Assembly (NCBI GenBank): GCA_017382555.1
Contig: JAFOAB010000070.1
Span: 1-5,958 of the forward strand
Origin: Clostridia bacterium
GTDB taxonomy: Bacteria; Bacillota; Clostridia; Oscillospirales; CAG-272
Direction of reading: 5' to 3'
DNA length: 5,958 nt
Below are positions 4,674 through 5,958 of the stretch, in pieces. Made by a program: the position numbers and the translations under genes. The notes beneath the pieces were generated by a model. The model did not search any database. It was not told the DNA's origin and worked only from the letters and a program-made list of their open reading frames with translations. Positions within the stretch are counted from its first letter, which is position 1. The number at the start of each line of letters is the position of its first letter.

Positions 4674-5958
4674 ATGGAAAACGTAAAAGAAAAATCCGAG
4701 CTTGAGCTTCTTCAGGAGAAGCTTGTTTACTCCAAAAAGAGCTTTTTTGAGGTAAGCGACGAGGATACCAAGAAGGCTGCGCTTGACTACGCTAAGGGTT
4801 ATATGGCATTTCTTGACAGCTCGAAAACCGAGCGTGAGGCTGTAATATCCGGCATCGAGCTTGCAAAGAACGCAGGCTACGTTGAGTATAATCTTGGCGA
4901 TAAGCTTATCCCCGGTGGTAAGTATTACCTTAACAACAGAGGCAAGAGCCTTTACGTATTTAAGATCGGCTCTGAATCTCCCGAGAACGGTATTAAGATC
5001 ACCGCGGCACACGTCGATGCACCCAGACTCGACCTTAAGCCCGTTCCGCTTTACGAAAGCTCCGGTATGGGCTTCTTGAAGACTCATTATTACGGCGGAA
5101 TCCGCAAGTATCAGTGGACCGCTATACCGCTCGCGCTTCACGGTGTTGTTGCGCTTGCTGACGGTACCGTCAAGGAGATTGTTATCGGTGAGGACGAGGG
5201 AGATCCCTTGTTCTACATCAACGATCTTCTTCCTCACCTTGCGGCAGACCAGAACTCCCGCCCTCTCGGCTCCGCAATCAGCGGCGAGGCGCTCAATCTT
5301 CTTTCCGGCAGCTCTCCCGCGTTTGACGGCAAGGGCAAGGATGAGATCAAGCTTAACGTACTCCGTATTCTTAACGAGAAGTACGGATTTGTAGAAACCG
5401 ACTTCATCAGTGCCGAACTTTCTGCTGTTCCCGCATTCAAGGCTCGCGATATCGGTCTTGACCGTTGGCTCATCGGTGCTTACGGACACGATGACAGAGT
5501 ATGCGCTTATCCCGCACTCACCTCACTTCTTGACAGCAATGACGAGAAGCACACCGTTATGTGCATTCTTGCCGATAAGGAGGAGGTTGGCAGCGACGGT
5601 AACTCCGGTATGCAGTGCCGCATTATTGCCGATCTTGTAGACGAGATTGCAAGTGCTACCGGCTCTAATGCGAACACAGTTCGCGCTCATTCCGAGTGCC
5701 TTTCCGCTGACGTTTGCGCAGCGTATGACCCCAATTTCCCCGAGGTGTTCGAGATTCGTAACGCGGCTATGCTTTCCTCTGGCGTTTCGCTTGCAAAGTA
5801 CACCGGCGCACGCGGTAAGGGTGGCACTAACGACGCTTCCGCCGAGTTCGTTGCGAAGGTTCGCGGATATCTTGAAAAGGATAACGTTAACTGGCAGATG
5901 GCTGAGCTTGGCAAGATCGACGTTGGCGGCGGCGGAACCGTTGCAAAGTTTATTGCAA
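4674..5958 (+). CDS. M18 family metallo-aminopeptidase, 3' end missing
   Basis: The protein is a zinc-type exopeptidase of the M18 (aminopeptidase I) group that removes N-terminal residues from peptides in the cytoplasm. It is open for 428 codons to the right edge; relatives are about 460-470 residues, so the C-terminal strand with the last conserved histidine (SMHxPxE region) is outside. Visible motifs are TAAHVDAPRLDLKP (110-123, metal ligand H113 and D115), THYYGGIRKYQW (137-148), DLLPHLA (184-190), GYGHDDRV-like AYGHDDRVCAY (269-279, D273), DKEEVGSDGNSGMQ (301-314, catalytic/ligand E303 and E304), SADV (345-348, D346) and KIDVGGGGT (414-422). These fit the clostridial/thermotogal subgroup rather than yeast-like ApeI. 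GAGGT (4662-4666) lies seven bases before the ATG. It follows the transglycosylase by 27 bp with no terminator, so it is likely cotranscribed. Lysine is AAG in 28 of 32 codons, with the four AAA codons all in the first 51, indicating higher expression than coaE. Confidence 0.95.
   Translation, partial: MENVKEKSELELLQEKLVYSKKSFFEVSDEDTKKAALDYAKGYMAFLDSSKTEREAVISGIELAKNAGYVEYNLGDKLIPGGKYYLNNRGKSLYVFKIGSESPENGIKITAAHVDAPRLDLKPVPLYESSGMGFLKTHYYGGIRKYQWTAIPLALHGVVALADGTVKEIVIGEDEGDPLFYINDLLPHLAADQNSRPLGSAISGEALNLLSGSSPAFDGKGKDEIKLNVLRILNEKYGFVETDFISAELSAVPAFKARDIGLDRWLIGAYGHDDRVCAYPALTSLLDSNDEKHTVMCILADKEEVGSDGNSGMQCRIIADLVDEIASATGSNANTVRAHSECLSADVCAAYDPNFPEVFEIRNAAMLSSGVSLAKYTGARGKGGTNDASAEFVAKVRGYLEKDNVNWQMAELGKIDVGGGGTVAKFIA

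Noticed and set aside
4623..5489. A 288-codon open frame on the minus strand opposite the aminopeptidase
   Set aside because: Same cause: register with the M18 codons and absence of TTA, CTA and TCA up to the first TCA near 5521. The plus-strand gene has all family motifs and a good ribosome site.
1..5958. CRISPR array, insertion sequence, long direct repeats, tRNA or riboswitch
   Set aside because: Coding sequence fills nearly the whole window, the two longest spacers are 154 and 104 bp, and neither shows repeats or a fold of that kind beyond the short hairpin and palindrome reported.
3457..5958. A defence or antimicrobial system built from the ATPase, transglycosylase and peptidase
   Set aside because: The ATPase is divergent from the others with its own promoter, the transglycosylase and peptidase have ordinary housekeeping architecture, and CoaE leads the operon. 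Nothing beyond proximity supports a joint system.

Overview
The window looks like ordinary chromosomal DNA of an anaerobic, low-to-medium GC Firmicute of the class Clostridia, possibly an Oscillospiraceae/Ruminococcaceae-type gut bacterium. Supporting signs are the gene set (TmcAL next to acetate kinase, CoaE followed by a lytic transglycosylase, a clostridial-type M18 aminopeptidase and an ATPase family known mainly from clostridia), strong AGGT(G)-type ribosome binding sites and SigA-like promoters. The taxon is an inference from gene content and style; nothing here fixes a genus. I see no mobile element, CRISPR array, phage gene, tRNA or rRNA, and no non-coding stretch longer than about 155 bp.

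Layout. The left part (1-929, minus strand) is the first 309 codons of tmcAL, which makes N4-acetylcytidine in tRNA-Met from acetate and ATP; its end lies outside the window. A 154-bp AT-rich divergent spacer separates it from ackA (1084-2289, plus), a complete acetate kinase with its own near-consensus promoter, a small hairpin between its Shine-Dalgarno sequence and start codon, and a strong intrinsic terminator at 2298-2329. Convergent to ackA is a 340-residue P-loop ATPase of unknown role (2330-3352, minus), whose C-terminal half looks like a degenerate second copy of the ATPase unit. A 104-bp divergent spacer then holds two back-to-back promoters that appear to share one palindromic -35 hexamer. 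Rightward runs an apparent operon: coaE (3457-4074), a membrane-anchored SLT-type lytic transglycosylase that overlaps coaE by 4 bp (4071-4646), and, 27 bp later, an M18 metallo-aminopeptidase (4674 to the right edge) lacking about its last 30-40 residues.

How it fits together. AckA makes ATP from acetyl phosphate and releases acetate; TmcAL, transcribed divergently from the same spacer, consumes acetate and ATP. CoaE completes coenzyme A, the acyl carrier upstream of acetyl phosphate. The transglycosylase and aminopeptidase have no obvious link to this chemistry; their position probably reflects a conserved housekeeping operon. ackA and the aminopeptidase show strong codon bias (lysine almost always AAG), as expected of abundant proteins, while coaE uses AAA and AAG equally.

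I do not see a clear undescribed multi-gene system. The points most worth checking are the hairpin between the ackA Shine-Dalgarno and start codon, the shared palindromic -35 element, and the uncharacterised ATPase with a lost second P-loop.
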